Positions 25,672 to 33,917 of a DNA stretch of 64,000 nucleotides are shown one piece after another; within the stretch, counting starts at the first letter, position 1, and each line of letters starts with the position of its first letter. This DNA is from Miltoncostaea oceani. GTDB lineage: Bacteria; Actinomycetota; Thermoleophilia; Miltoncostaeales; Miltoncostaeaceae. The notes below the pieces were generated by a model, which made no database searches, was not told where the DNA came from, and saw only the letters and a list, made by a program, of their open reading frames with translations. The stretch spans positions 62,001 through 126,000 of the forward strand of contig NZ_CP064357.1 of NCBI RefSeq assembly GCF_018141545.1, read 5' to 3'. A program made the position numbers and the translations under genes.

Positions 25672-27462
25672 ATGTCCAGGGGCCGCTCCACACATACCAA
25701 CGCATCCGCCTCTGCGCCGCCGCGCCCCGTGTCTGCGAGTGTCGATGCCGAGATCGAGGCCGTCTTTGCTGAGACGCGCCGCCTGGTCAAGACCGAGATC
25801 TCCAAGGGCCTCGAGGGCTCGCAGACCGACCCCGCACTCCCCAACAGCGCCGGGGCGCGCCGCGAGGACTCGGAACTGCCTCGGGATCTGATGGAGCTGG
25901 CCCTCTGGGCGTCCCTCACCGAGGACGATCAGTTCGCCGACTCACTGCTCGGGTCCGCTCAGGATCACATCGACCGGCACCTGGCGTTCCTCGCGGCACG
26001 CCCCAGGTTCGAGGACGGGCGGGACACCGAAGAGCTCGTCGTGGTCGCCCAGTGGATGCGCGAGCGGTGTCAGCGATTGCGCGACCCCGACTACCGGCGC
26101 GAGGAGTGCTCGGTCCGGCGGCTGAGGCTGAAGGGCTTCGGCGAGCGCCGGCGCCTGTTCGCTGTCCTGAAGCCCCGGACGGTGGCTGCCTTCCGCGCAG
26201 GTGACCTCCCGGGCGCCCGGGCCCTGATCCGGCGGATGGTCGAGCTCGGCGAGGGCTACGACGAGATCACCGTGGAGGACATCGACGCGGTCGATGACGC
26301 GCAGCTGGAGCGGTGCGGCCGGGTCATGCGGGCGCGGGCGATCTTCGAGGGCGACCGAGGCATGCCGCCGGCCCTTCGGCTCGGGCTCGGCTACGACGCA
26401 GAGCCGCCCGAGACCCTGCTCGCCAGCAGTGTCATCGAGGTCGAACTCGCCGGGGACGCAGCCCTGACGCTCCATCGCCGAAGAGTCCTCACGGCCCGCC
26501 GGGGCGGGTTCGCAGGCCGCAAGGACGACAAGGGACGCAATGAGGCGGCACCGGCCCTCCACGGCGTCGTCGCCCACGAGCACATCGCCGCGTCATTGCG
26601 CGTCTGGCGGGAGGCGGGGGTACCGGCAGCGATCGACCTACGACCGGATGCCCGCACACGAGCGCAGCTGATCTCCGATCTGGCGGCCGCGGGGTTCGAG
26701 GTCACGGAGCGCCTGGCGGTATCATCGAACAGGTCCTCCGCTTCATCCACCCGCCTGCTTCAGCTCATGACCGAGGCCCGCGGCAGTCTCAATGGGAACG
26801 AAGTCGTCGTGACCCTCCTGCGCGACGTCGAGACGGTGACGAGCGACCGCCCCGAGTTCCAGCGCCGGAAGCTCCTCGCCGCGATCAAGGAGTGGGACGA
26901 CGTCGGTGAGCTCACCGACCAGGCGCTCTATGAGAACGGGGTCGACCTGTTCTCCGGCGAGCGTCTGTCGGAGAGGCGCCCGCCGGCGCCGGTGATCGAC
27001 ATAAAGGCCGTTGGCCCGTTCATGGGGAGCTCGTGCTCTCACTCCTCCGCGGAGTGGGAGGTCGCAGGCGGTCGTCCCTACGCGAGGATCTACTGCCTCA
27101 CGTGCGGCCACGAGTTCGAGCGCCAGCCGGCGTATCTCGATCCGGGCATGAGCCCGAGCGACCGCAAGGCGACGATCAACCTCCACCTCGACCAGTACCG
27201 GGTCGTGGCGATCTTGAAGGGGGAGCCGGAGCCGACCGCCGCCGGTCTCCTCGACGCGATCCCCGCCCCGCACACGTCTCCGAGCTCACGAGGCGCGCGC
27301 AACATCCGCGAGGCCCTAGGTGTAGTTCCCACGGACGTTGTTGAGGAGGGCGTCCATGGGGGTCAGGCCGCCGAGGGCGGTGTGGGGTCGGCGCCGATTG
27401 TAGGTGTCGACCCACGCCGCCAGGCAGGCCAGGCGTTCGGTGTTCGAGCGATACAGGCGTAG
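25672..27462 (+). CDS. Two-copy family protein with C-terminal zinc finger (copy 1, tail altered by IS)
   Basis: Start ATG 25672 gives MSRGRST, an N-terminus also seen at 52180. The protein is related to the 58930 gene: both have the segment SELPRDL(M/I), a helical block with a D-H-I---HL motif, and a C-terminal C-x-H...CxxC finger (here CSHS and CLTCGHEF) followed by AIL(K/R)G-(E/D). The middle part includes an extra domain (about 250-350). I recognise no known family. The IS element at 27321 interrupts the last codons. Without it the frame would end A-L-G-R-R-S-stop; with it 46 or so IS-encoded residues are added. It probably still folds. Confidence 0.75.
   Translation: MSRGRSTHTNASASAPPRPVSASVDAEIEAVFAETRRLVKTEISKGLEGSQTDPALPNSAGARREDSELPRDLMELALWASLTEDDQFADSLLGSAQDHIDRHLAFLAARPRFEDGRDTEELVVVAQWMRERCQRLRDPDYRREECSVRRLRLKGFGERRRLFAVLKPRTVAAFRAGDLPGARALIRRMVELGEGYDEITVEDIDAVDDAQLERCGRVMRARAIFEGDRGMPPALRLGLGYDAEPPETLLASSVIEVELAGDAALTLHRRRVLTARRGGFAGRKDDKGRNEAAPALHGVVAHEHIAASLRVWREAGVPAAIDLRPDARTRAQLISDLAAAGFEVTERLAVSSNRSSASSTRLLQLMTEARGSLNGNEVVVTLLRDVETVTSDRPEFQRRKLLAAIKEWDDVGELTDQALYENGVDLFSGERLSERRPPAPVIDIKAVGPFMGSSCSHSSAEWEVAGGRPYARIYCLTCGHEFERQPAYLDPGMSPSDRKATINLHLDQYRVVAILKGEPEPTAAGLLDAIPAPHTSPSSRGARNIREALGVVPTDVVEEGVHGGQAAEGGVGSAPIVGVDPRRQAGQAFGVRAIQA
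27315..27320. repeat. Left target-site duplication of the IS element
   Basis: CCTAGG at 27315-27320 and again at 28360-28365, directly outside the inverted repeats. A 6-base NCTAGN target is the known preference of IS481. Confidence 0.85.
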
Positions 27463-28277
27463 GTAGGCCCACTCCTCGATGAGGGTCCGGTTGAACCGCT
27501 CGACCTTCCCGTTGGTCTGGGGCCGGTAGGGCGCGATCACGACATGGCGCGCCGCCAGATCGGCCAGGGCACCGCGAAAGTCCGCCGAGCGGCAATAGGC
27601 CAGGGCCCGGTCGGTCATCACGCCCTCGATCACCACGCCGTGACGGGAGAGGAAGGCGGCGGCCCGGCGCAGAAACCCGGCGCACGTCGCCGCGCGCTCG
27701 TCGGGGTGCACCTCGACATAGGCGAGGCGGGTGCAGTCATCGACGGCGGCGTGCACGAAGTCCAGATGGCGTCCCGTGCGGGCCTGGTTGGGCCGGCCGG
27801 CCTGGCGGCCAAGCAGCCGGTGGCCGCCCCGTCGGGGATGCGCGCCAGCCGCTTGACGTCGATGTGCACGAGCTCTCCCGGGCGCTCGCGCTGGTAGCGC
27901 ACGATGCGGCGGGTGGGCCGGTCGAAGTCGGAGAGGCGGCTGTGCCCCGCCCGCCGCAGGATCGCATAGACACTCGAGCGGGCGATCCCCAACGCATAGG
28001 CGATCCGGTGCGGACCCCAGCGGCGCTCTGAGCGGAGCCCGAGGACGCGCGCGACCCGCGCCGAGTCGGCCTGGTGGGGGCAGCGGTGCGGGCGCGAGCT
28101 TCGATCCTCGAGTCCCTTGAGGCCCTCGACACGGAAACGCGCCCGCCACTTGTAGGCGGTGGCCGCCGAGACCCCCATCGACTCGGCGGCCACCCGCACC
28201 GGCCACCCCAGCACCTCGATCCGCTCGACCAACAGCATCCTGCCAAGCGGCGTCAGCTTCGCCTTACGATGAGCCAC
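27316..28277 (-). pseudogene. IS481-type transposase, frameshifted
   Basis: GTG start at 28277 after GGAGG. The first part (HRKAKLTPLGRMLLVERIEV, HTH with GVSAATAYKWRARF) is in one frame until RIPDG. The DDE domain (AVDDCTRLAYVEV, MTD, GKVERFNRTL, then YNRRRPHTALGG) continues in the -1 frame. The break lies at a GGGG run (plus strand CCCC 27827-27830). Either one base was lost or a -1 slip makes the full protein. The stop codon TAG lies in the duplicated target CCTAGG, not in the element. Confidence 0.85.
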
Positions 28278-28359
28278 GAGGGCCTCCTTCGGTTGGAACC
28301 TCGACAGCTCTAACCGTCTCGGAGGCCCTCGCCCCTCAACAACCTTCCTGGGAACTACA
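27321..28359 (-). mobile_element. IS481-family insertion sequence, complete ends
   Basis: 1039 bases. Ends begin TGTAGTTCCCA and match as inverted repeats over 26 bases with three mismatches. A 6-base CCTAGG duplication flanks the element. It carries one transposase gene on the minus strand, broken by a frameshift. It sits in the last codons of the gene at 25672 and downstream of the acidic protein gene at 28375. Both ends and duplications are intact, so the insertion is probably recent. Confidence 0.9.
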
Positions 28360-28365
28360 CCTAGG
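28360..28365. repeat. Right target-site duplication of the IS element
   Basis: CCTAGG, identical to 27315-27320. Confidence 0.85.
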
Positions 28366-28374
28366 GCGACGCTC

Positions 28375-28662
28375 CTAGCCCTGGGGGTGGGCCTGCCCGA
28401 GGCGGGCGATCTCGGCCATGGCACCCTCCGCGCCGAGGTGGGCGACGATGAAGGAGACCTGAGCTCCGACGCCGCCGTTGTTCACGTCCGAGGCGCCCCG
28501 GGAGATCAGATCGTGCGTGGCCTCGAGGGCCTCCTCGTCATCCTCCATGGTGTTGAGGGTCCGGCTCGCCTGGGCGTCGGCGAGGTCGTGGACGAGCTCG
28601 TCGAGGTGCTCAGGGGTGAGCCCTGAGCTGGTGGCGTGCGCGACGACGTCGGCTTCGTTCAT
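28375..28662 (-). CDS. Small acidic helical protein of the MoxR/VWA cluster
   Basis: 95 residues, ATG 28662 with GAAGGAG upstream. Acidic N-terminal half (DELVHDLADAQASR, MEDDEEALEATHDL) and a Gly-rich middle (NNGGVGAQ). It follows the VWA gene by 75 bases on the same strand and may be co-transcribed with it. It could be a small regulator or inhibitor of that system, but this is only inferred from position. No motif recognised. Confidence 0.7.
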   Translation of the reverse strand: MNEADVVAHATSSGLTPEHLDELVHDLADAQASRTLNTMEDDEEALEATHDLISRGASDVNNGGVGAQVSFIVAHLGAEGAMAEIARLGQAHPQG

Positions 28663-28737
28663 GGGTGTCTCCTTCGACCAGCGTGACCTCTCCCCGAAGA
28701 TACGTCGACCGGTCGGGTGGGCCCGCCGGATCGGGCC

Positions 28738-30555
28738 TCAAGGGCGCCCCTCGCGCTGGGCGCCGGGCAGCCGCATGCGGAACACCGGACCCTGAGGGCG
28801 GAACGGGAGCTCGCTGCCGTAGGGGACCAGGAAGGCGTGGTCGCGCGCCACACGCAGGTCCGGCTCGCAGTAGGTGTCGGTGATGACCAGGACCGGCGCG
28901 CCGGCGGGAAAGTCCGGCAGGTCATCGAGCAGGTCCACGCCCGGCTGCAGGACCGTCCCGCCGCGTCCTCTTATCTCTACCCGGCCGGCGATCTGGGCGG
29001 GTGCCATGTAGCCCTCGTCGTGCGCCTGGGCGTCGCAGAAGACGACCCGGACCAGTCCCACTTCACGCTGGTTGGCGTAGCTGGCGATCGTCCCGAGCGC
29101 GCGCGCCAGGAGCGCCTTGTCCATCGAACCCGAGGTGTCCAGGACGACCCCGAATGTGCGCCCTTCCCCGGGGGCGTCGAGGGGGACGACGCGGGGGCGA
29201 GGGATCTGCGAGTTGGACGCCTGCCGGCGCGAGGGGCGCGCGTAGCTGCGCCGGGTCTCGGGCGGCGGGAAGCGCGCGTCCATCCAACGGGCGAGCTCCA
29301 CATCCCAGGGGATCGGCGGCTGGGCGAGCGCGGCGACTTCCTCCACCAGGTCGGCGGGGAGCAGGCCGCGGCCGGAGGAACGGTGCCACTCGAGGCCCTG
29401 GGCGAGGGCGCTGCGGTAGAAGGCATCCAGGTCGAGGCCGTCCCCGCGCTCCCACCACTCCGGGCGCCGGTTCAGGACATCCCCGACGCCGCGGCCGGCG
29501 AAGGTCGCGAGCTTGCGGGCCCGCCTCATGTCAGAGGCGATGCGGTCGTAGATCTCCTCCGAGGTCAGGCCGGCCAGGTCGGGGTCGTGGAGCATCCCGA
29601 TCTGAGGCGGCGTGCCCACCTCGAGCTCGATCAGCCAGCGGTTGATCACGAAGTCGCAGGCGCAGTTCCAGAGGAAGGGGTCGCGGCCGGCGCCGCGTGA
29701 GTGATGCGAGAGTCCGGGGTGGAGCAGCTCGTGGGCGATCACGAAGCGCATCTCCTGCTCGTTCAGGCCGGCCGCCGGGTTCACGAAGATCTTCTTCTCC
29801 TGCGCGTCGACGGCGGCGATCTGAATGCCCAGACGCTGGCAGACGAGGGCGTCCTCGATGATCCGGAACGACGCCCCGAGTGCCCCGAGCAGGGGGTAGG
29901 AGGCCATGAACCACTCCTTGGCCTTCTCGGCGGCGCTGCGGGTGTTCCTCGAGGACCCGGGCGCCGCGACCACCTCTGGATCCTCACCGCCGGCGATGCG
30001 GACCGCTGACTCGAGCGCCCAGCGCATGCCCTGGGTCATCGCGGCGCTCCAGTCGATCCTGCCCCGGTAGGCCAGGGACTTCTCGAAGATCAGGTCCGGG
30101 CGGAACCCCTCAGGTGCGGGGCGTCCCTCGAGGGTGCGGTAGGCGGGATCCTCTCCACGAGGAAGACCGGCGAGGACGAGAGCCCCGGCGTCGGTGGGAG
30201 GGCGCCCGATGCCGACGCTGCGCTGGAAGTGATCGGCGGCCGCGCAGCAGGAGAGGTTCCAGGCGACCGGGTCCGGGTGCTCGCGGAAGTGGCCGAGGCC
30301 GAGGTGGAGGAGGCAGTGGCTGATCGCGAACGCCCACTCCTGGGGTTCGGCGCGCCGGGCCGGGTTCGCCCACAGGACCCCGTTGCTCGTGACCACACAC
30401 AGCAGCCGGTCAGGGCAGAGGCCATCCGGGCGGCGCATCACCACCACCCGGTGGGCGAGCGCGGACATCATCGGGTTCGTCTGGACCAGCCGAAGGCCCT
30501 CAGCGAACGCCTCGGAGGCCGGATCAGGCGCGGCCCTGCGGCTGCGCTTGCCCAC
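28738..30555 (-). CDS. VWA protein with duplicated metallopeptidase-like domain (DUF2201 type)
   Basis: 605 residues. Two related domains come first. Domain one (about 25-125) has SHCLLHLGLGHF with His80, His84 and His89 but Cys in place of the catalytic Glu. Domain two (about 225-320) has AHELLHPGLSHH, a full HEXXH (275-279). Both share the frame 'x-NP---...-LLH-GL-H...W--(S/C)-CA-D'. The C-terminal VWA-like domain has the metal-site motif DTSGS (473-477). Proteins of this kind pair with MoxR ATPases; the gene follows one by three bases, so they form an operon. It probably acts as a MoxR-driven metal-dependent chaperone or protease. No signal peptide. Confidence 0.85.
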   Translation of the reverse strand: MGKRSRRAAPDPASEAFAEGLRLVQTNPMMSALAHRVVVMRRPDGLCPDRLLCVVTSNGVLWANPARRAEPQEWAFAISHCLLHLGLGHFREHPDPVAWNLSCCAAADHFQRSVGIGRPPTDAGALVLAGLPRGEDPAYRTLEGRPAPEGFRPDLIFEKSLAYRGRIDWSAAMTQGMRWALESAVRIAGGEDPEVVAAPGSSRNTRSAAEKAKEWFMASYPLLGALGASFRIIEDALVCQRLGIQIAAVDAQEKKIFVNPAAGLNEQEMRFVIAHELLHPGLSHHSRGAGRDPFLWNCACDFVINRWLIELEVGTPPQIGMLHDPDLAGLTSEEIYDRIASDMRRARKLATFAGRGVGDVLNRRPEWWERGDGLDLDAFYRSALAQGLEWHRSSGRGLLPADLVEEVAALAQPPIPWDVELARWMDARFPPPETRRSYARPSRRQASNSQIPRPRVVPLDAPGEGRTFGVVLDTSGSMDKALLARALGTIASYANQREVGLVRVVFCDAQAHDEGYMAPAQIAGRVEIRGRGGTVLQPGVDLLDDLPDFPAGAPVLVITDTYCEPDLRVARDHAFLVPYGSELPFRPQGPVFRMRLPGAQREGRP

Positions 30556-30558
30556 TGT

Positions 30559-31638
30559 CTATCCCCGCGCCTTCGCGAGACGCGGCAGGTCGCGGACCAT
30601 CTCCGTGATGAACCAGTCCGGCAGGTCCTCGAGACCATCGGCGGACCCGACCACGAGCTGGGCGAGCTCGATCTGGATCCCCGCCAGCGAGGTGATCAGC
30701 TCCTTCGCCCGGTGCCGGAGCTCATCCGAGCGCCCGCTGACCGCCTCTCGCGACGCGGGGAGCTCCTTGACCAGCTGGGCCCGCAGGGACTGGGCGAGGA
30801 AGTACCGCACGTCAGCCTCCTCGGGCGCCCGCGGCCAGGAGATGTCCCCCTTGATGAGTGCGGTGACGCGGTAGGCGGTGTCGCGGGTCTTCCAGTAGGT
30901 GATGAAGGACTGGGCGTGGTGGTCGCTGAGACAGCCGAACGCGATCGCGGCCAGCGAGCCGGCGGGGACCTGCGGCCCGAAGGCGGTGAGGGCGTCTGAG
31001 ACCATGTGCCAGCTGCGCGGGGTGGAGAAGGGCGCCTCGTGCGGCGCGGCGGGGGAGAGCAGGTGGTCGGGCCGCTGGCCGAGGTAGTCGATCACGGCCT
31101 CGTGGATGCCGTTGACCTTCGCCCACGCGAGCCAGTCGCGGTGGGAGACCCTCAGGTGGACGTGGACCATCCGGTTGAGCAGCGCCGAGGAGACCTGACG
31201 GGTGATCGCGTGGTCCTGGGCCCGGTTGCCGGCGCCGATCACCACCGAACCGGCCGGCAGCTTGTACTCGCCGAGGCGCCGGTCGTGGATGAGTGAGTAG
31301 AACGACCGCTGCACGTCCTGGGTCGCGCCGTTCAGCTCGTCCAGGAAGAGCACGTAGGGCTCGGCGCGGGCGATCATCCGCGGCGGGCAGAAGAAGGAGG
31401 TCCCGTTCTCGATCTGGGGGACGCCGATCAGGTCCTCGGGGGCGAGCTGGCTGCCGAGAAGGGAGACGCACGGCAGGCCGACGGAGTCGGCGAACTGCTC
31501 GACGAGGGCGCTCTTGCCGATACCGGGCTGCCCCCAGATGAAGACAGGCCGTGTCAGCGCGACCGCGAGGAGGAACTCCGGCAGCTCGCTCTGGGCCATC
31601 TGGGCGGAGGTGTTCACGAGATCGAGGATAGTGCGCAA
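30559..31638 (-). CDS. MoxR-family AAA+ ATPase
   Basis: 359 residues. Walker A GQPGIGKS (36-43), Walker B VLFLDELNG (96-104) and a sensor region with GAGNRAQDHA. MoxR ATPases act with VWA partners in assembling or remodelling complexes, and some serve defence. It begins a two-gene unit with the VWA gene at 28738 and follows the HNH gene by about 96 bases. The C-terminal helical lid is long (about 240-359). Confidence 0.9.
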   Translation of the reverse strand: MRTILDLVNTSAQMAQSELPEFLLAVALTRPVFIWGQPGIGKSALVEQFADSVGLPCVSLLGSQLAPEDLIGVPQIENGTSFFCPPRMIARAEPYVLFLDELNGATQDVQRSFYSLIHDRRLGEYKLPAGSVVIGAGNRAQDHAITRQVSSALLNRMVHVHLRVSHRDWLAWAKVNGIHEAVIDYLGQRPDHLLSPAAPHEAPFSTPRSWHMVSDALTAFGPQVPAGSLAAIAFGCLSDHHAQSFITYWKTRDTAYRVTALIKGDISWPRAPEEADVRYFLAQSLRAQLVKELPASREAVSGRSDELRHRAKELITSLAGIQIELAQLVVGSADGLEDLPDWFITEMVRDLPRLAKARG

Positions 31639-31734
31639 CCGCCGGCCTGCCGCTCACACCTCACCTGTTGGCCCTCGCCATCCGCCCCGCGCCCGGCGGC
31701 ACACGCGTGCCTGCCGGGGCGGAGCTCGTGGTGG

Positions 31735-32304
31735 TCACCTCGCCCGGACGAGCTCCGGGTCGAGGCGGTAGTAGTCGGACACCCACTGGACGTGCGCCGG
31801 CTCGTGCAGGCGACCGGCCCAGCGCGCGGCGACGTAGCTCGGCGCGCGCGGCGCCTTGACCGGCCACATCCCGACCTCCATCGGCAGCCTGTCGGCCTTC
31901 TTCTGGTTGCAGGCGTAGCAGGCCGTGACCACGTTCTCCCAGGTGTGAGCGTCGCCAGGGCGCTCGAAGCGGCACTTGGGCTTGACGTGGTCGATGGTCG
32001 CGCTCCGCGGGTTCCCCGAGCGCAGGACGACGGGCTCCAGGCAGTACTGGCAGCGGTAGTCGTCGCGGGCGACCACGACCCGGCGGGTCGGGCGCTTGCG
32101 CTCGAGCTTGGTCAGCGGGATCGCCATCGGGACCGCTGCGACGACCGGGGCCGGCAGGTCCAGGTAGGCCGAGCGGAAGCGCCGCGTCTCGTCGACGACG
32201 AGCGCCTGGGCGCGTCCGACGGCCACCGAGGCGACGGCCAGGTGCATCGGCACCAGGTCGATCGGGGCGCAGGTGAGGTCGCAGAGGAGAGTCGTGTTGG
32301 ACAT
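31735..32304 (-). CDS. HNH endonuclease
   Basis: ATG 32304 chosen; an in-frame start at 32373 would add a repetitive basic leader (FHPQPR twice) made by the upstream repeat. In the 189-residue protein the HNH core is in the C-terminal half: RCQYC, ATIDHVKPKCRF, HTWENVVTACYACNQKKADR. All metal and zinc ligands are present. Such proteins cut DNA in phages, mobile elements or defence systems. It stands upstream of the MoxR gene on the same strand and could belong to the cluster. Confidence 0.85.
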   Translation of the reverse strand: MSNTTLLCDLTCAPIDLVPMHLAVASVAVGRAQALVVDETRRFRSAYLDLPAPVVAAVPMAIPLTKLERKRPTRRVVVARDDYRCQYCLEPVVLRSGNPRSATIDHVKPKCRFERPGDAHTWENVVTACYACNQKKADRLPMEVGMWPVKAPRAPSYVAARWAGRLHEPAHVQWVSDYYRLDPELVRAR

Positions 32305-32319
32305 GTCGCGGTCGTTTCG

Positions 32320-32361
32320 TCGGGGTTGAGGGTGGAACGGTCGGGGTTGTGGGTGGAACCG
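32320..32361 (-). repeat. Two tandem 21-base repeats upstream of the HNH gene
   Basis: Copies at 32320-32340 and 32341-32361 (plus strand TCGGGGTTGAGGGTGGAACG and a copy with two or three changes). They lie 16-57 bases before the HNH start, where a promoter or operator for the HNH-MoxR-VWA group is expected. Confidence 0.65.
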
Positions 32362-32386
32362 TCGCGCGGTCATCTGTCAGGGAACG

Positions 32387-32410
32387 AAAAAGGCGGCCAT
32401 CTGGGCCGCC
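32387..32410 (-). terminator. Intrinsic terminator for the 43-residue gene
   Basis: On the minus strand GGCGGCC pairs with GGCCGCC around a five-base loop and is followed by five T. This is the only terminator with a T-run I noticed in the window. It lies 36 bases after the stop at 32447 and before the repeats of the HNH promoter, so it insulates that cluster. Confidence 0.8.
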
Positions 32411-32446
32411 TCGTCGTGCTCTTACCTGGTTCTCGAAGGGAGGCTG

Positions 32447-32578
32447 CTACGGGCAGCGCCCTCGATGGCCGGCGAACACGACGGGGCTGGCCCCGTGCTT
32501 CGGGTAGGCGATCGACTCTCCGCGGATATCCGCGGAGGTCGTGCCGGGGGCCTGCGTGTTGTGAAGTCGCCAGTTCAT
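32447..32578 (-). CDS. Short protein, 43 residues
   Basis: ATG 32578 opens MNWRLHNTQAPGTTSADIRG and the frame ends GHRGRCP. The stop is followed by a clear terminator, which shows that a minus-strand transcript ends here. The ribosome site is weak (CTGGA next to the start). Composition is hydrophilic with no membrane segment. An alternative is that the transcript is a small RNA and the frame is chance; the palindrome CTCCGCGGATATCCGCGGAG in the middle would fit a structured RNA. Confidence 0.45.
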   Translation of the reverse strand: MNWRLHNTQAPGTTSADIRGESIAYPKHGASPVVFAGHRGRCP

Positions 32579-32720
32579 TCCAGGGCCAATGTAGCGTCAG
32601 CGCGGTGGAAGTGCATGCGTTTTGGCCTTTGAGTGTCTGCATTGCGCGGGACGTTGCGAGCGCGCCCTGAGAGGGCAAGGAACGCACCGGGTGGTGATGG
32701 CACGCCCATAGGCTCGGCCG

Positions 32721-33836
32721 GTGATCAGTCCCCGCAGAGTCCTCCTGTCGCTCCTCACCAGCGCGCTCACACTCGCGGCGCTCGGGGCATCGAGTGCCAC
32801 GGGAGCCGCGGCACGCGATGACGGCAGCTGGGCCCGGCCCGCAGCCGAGCGCCTCGTCGCTGAGGGCCTCTGGCAGGGAGCGATCCCCCGGGATCTCTCG
32901 CGACCGGCGCCGAGGCGGGCACTGGCTCGCGCGCTTCATCTCGCCCTCACCTCTGAGGACGCTCCGGCCCCGGCGCCGCTCGAGGCCGTGTCTCTCCCGC
33001 GACTCGATGACGTCCGCACGGATGACAGAGACCGGCTCGCTGTCGAGTACGTCGTCGGGCTGGAGTTGCTCGGGACGAAGGCCGGGTCGTTCATGCCGGC
33101 GCGCGGTCTCAGCCTTGCTCAGGCGCGCCTGGCAGTGGTGCGGGGTCTCGGCCTCGAGTCCGAACGCGCCGCCATCCAGGGTCTGTCCGGCTTGCGCATG
33201 CCGGCCTTCGCCGGCTCCGAGGTCCTCGCCCGTGAGCTCGGCCTGGTCGGCAACCACCTCGCTGAAGCGGACTACCGTGAGCGCCACGCCGCGGACCAGC
33301 TCAGCTGGGCCGAGCTCTTCACCCTGATGGACCGCCTGCGTGAGGTTTCCTCATGGGACCTCGAGCGACTCGGTGTCTTCCACCAGATCGCCCTCCCTGA
33401 GCTCTCGCCGCGGGAGCGGGCTGTCATCCAGGCGGGGATCTCCCAGATCGGGCACCCCTACGTCTGGGGCGGCTCCGCTCCGGGGCGCGCCGGCACCACG
33501 CGGCGCGGGGCGGGCTTCGACTGTTCTGGCCTGGTCTGGTGGGCGTACGCCTCGGCGGGCCAGGGGGAGAGCATCCACCGCTGGCGCTCGACGGCCGCGG
33601 CCTTCGCGATGACCCGCGGCGCGAGACACGTCCCCGTCGCCGCGGCCGGCCCGGGGGATCTGGTCTTCTACGGCGCGAAGGGCGCGAAGACCCGCCGCTC
33701 CCAGATCGAGCACGTCGGCATCGCCCTCGGCGGAGGCTGGCTCTTGCACTCCTCCGGTGGGAGGGGCGGTCCGACGATCAGCTACCTCCCGCACTACTGG
33801 TCCGAGGGAGAGGTCTCCGCCCGGCTCATCGGGTGA
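32721..33836 (+). CDS. Secreted NlpC/P60 peptidoglycan peptidase
   Basis: 371 residues, GTG start without a strong ribosome site. Signal peptide 1-32. Residues 35-215 look like three SLH-type helical repeats for cell wall attachment. The NlpC/P60 domain (about 230-371) has Cys268 (GFDCSGLVWWAY) and His331 (EHVGIALGG), with a third polar residue soon after (LLHSSGG). It likely cuts cell wall peptides near the D-Glu/diamino acid bond. Ends at a strong hairpin. Confidence 0.85.
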   Translation: MISPRRVLLSLLTSALTLAALGASSATGAAARDDGSWARPAAERLVAEGLWQGAIPRDLSRPAPRRALARALHLALTSEDAPAPAPLEAVSLPRLDDVRTDDRDRLAVEYVVGLELLGTKAGSFMPARGLSLAQARLAVVRGLGLESERAAIQGLSGLRMPAFAGSEVLARELGLVGNHLAEADYRERHAADQLSWAELFTLMDRLREVSSWDLERLGVFHQIALPELSPRERAVIQAGISQIGHPYVWGGSAPGRAGTTRRGAGFDCSGLVWWAYASAGQGESIHRWRSTAAAFAMTRGARHVPVAAAGPGDLVFYGAKGAKTRRSQIEHVGIALGGGWLLHSSGGRGGPTISYLPHYWSEGEVSARLIG

Positions 33837-33841
33837 GAGGA

Positions 33842-33860
33842 GGCGGGGCCGAGCCCCGCC
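33842..33860 (+). terminator. Hairpin after the NlpC/P60 gene
   Basis: GGCGGGGC (33842-33849) and GCCCCGCC (33853-33860) with a three-base loop, six bases after the stop codon. No T-run. Confidence 0.65.
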
Positions 33861-33917
33861 CCGCCCTCAGCCCGCGAGCGCGGTCAGGAGGGGCGGGGTG
33901 GGGTTACCTTGCTGCCC

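Noticed and set aside
32370-33287. Minus-strand frame of 305 codons opposite the NlpC/P60 gene
   Set aside because: The plus strand carries the signal peptide and the NlpC/P60 catalytic residues; the frame also runs through a terminator.
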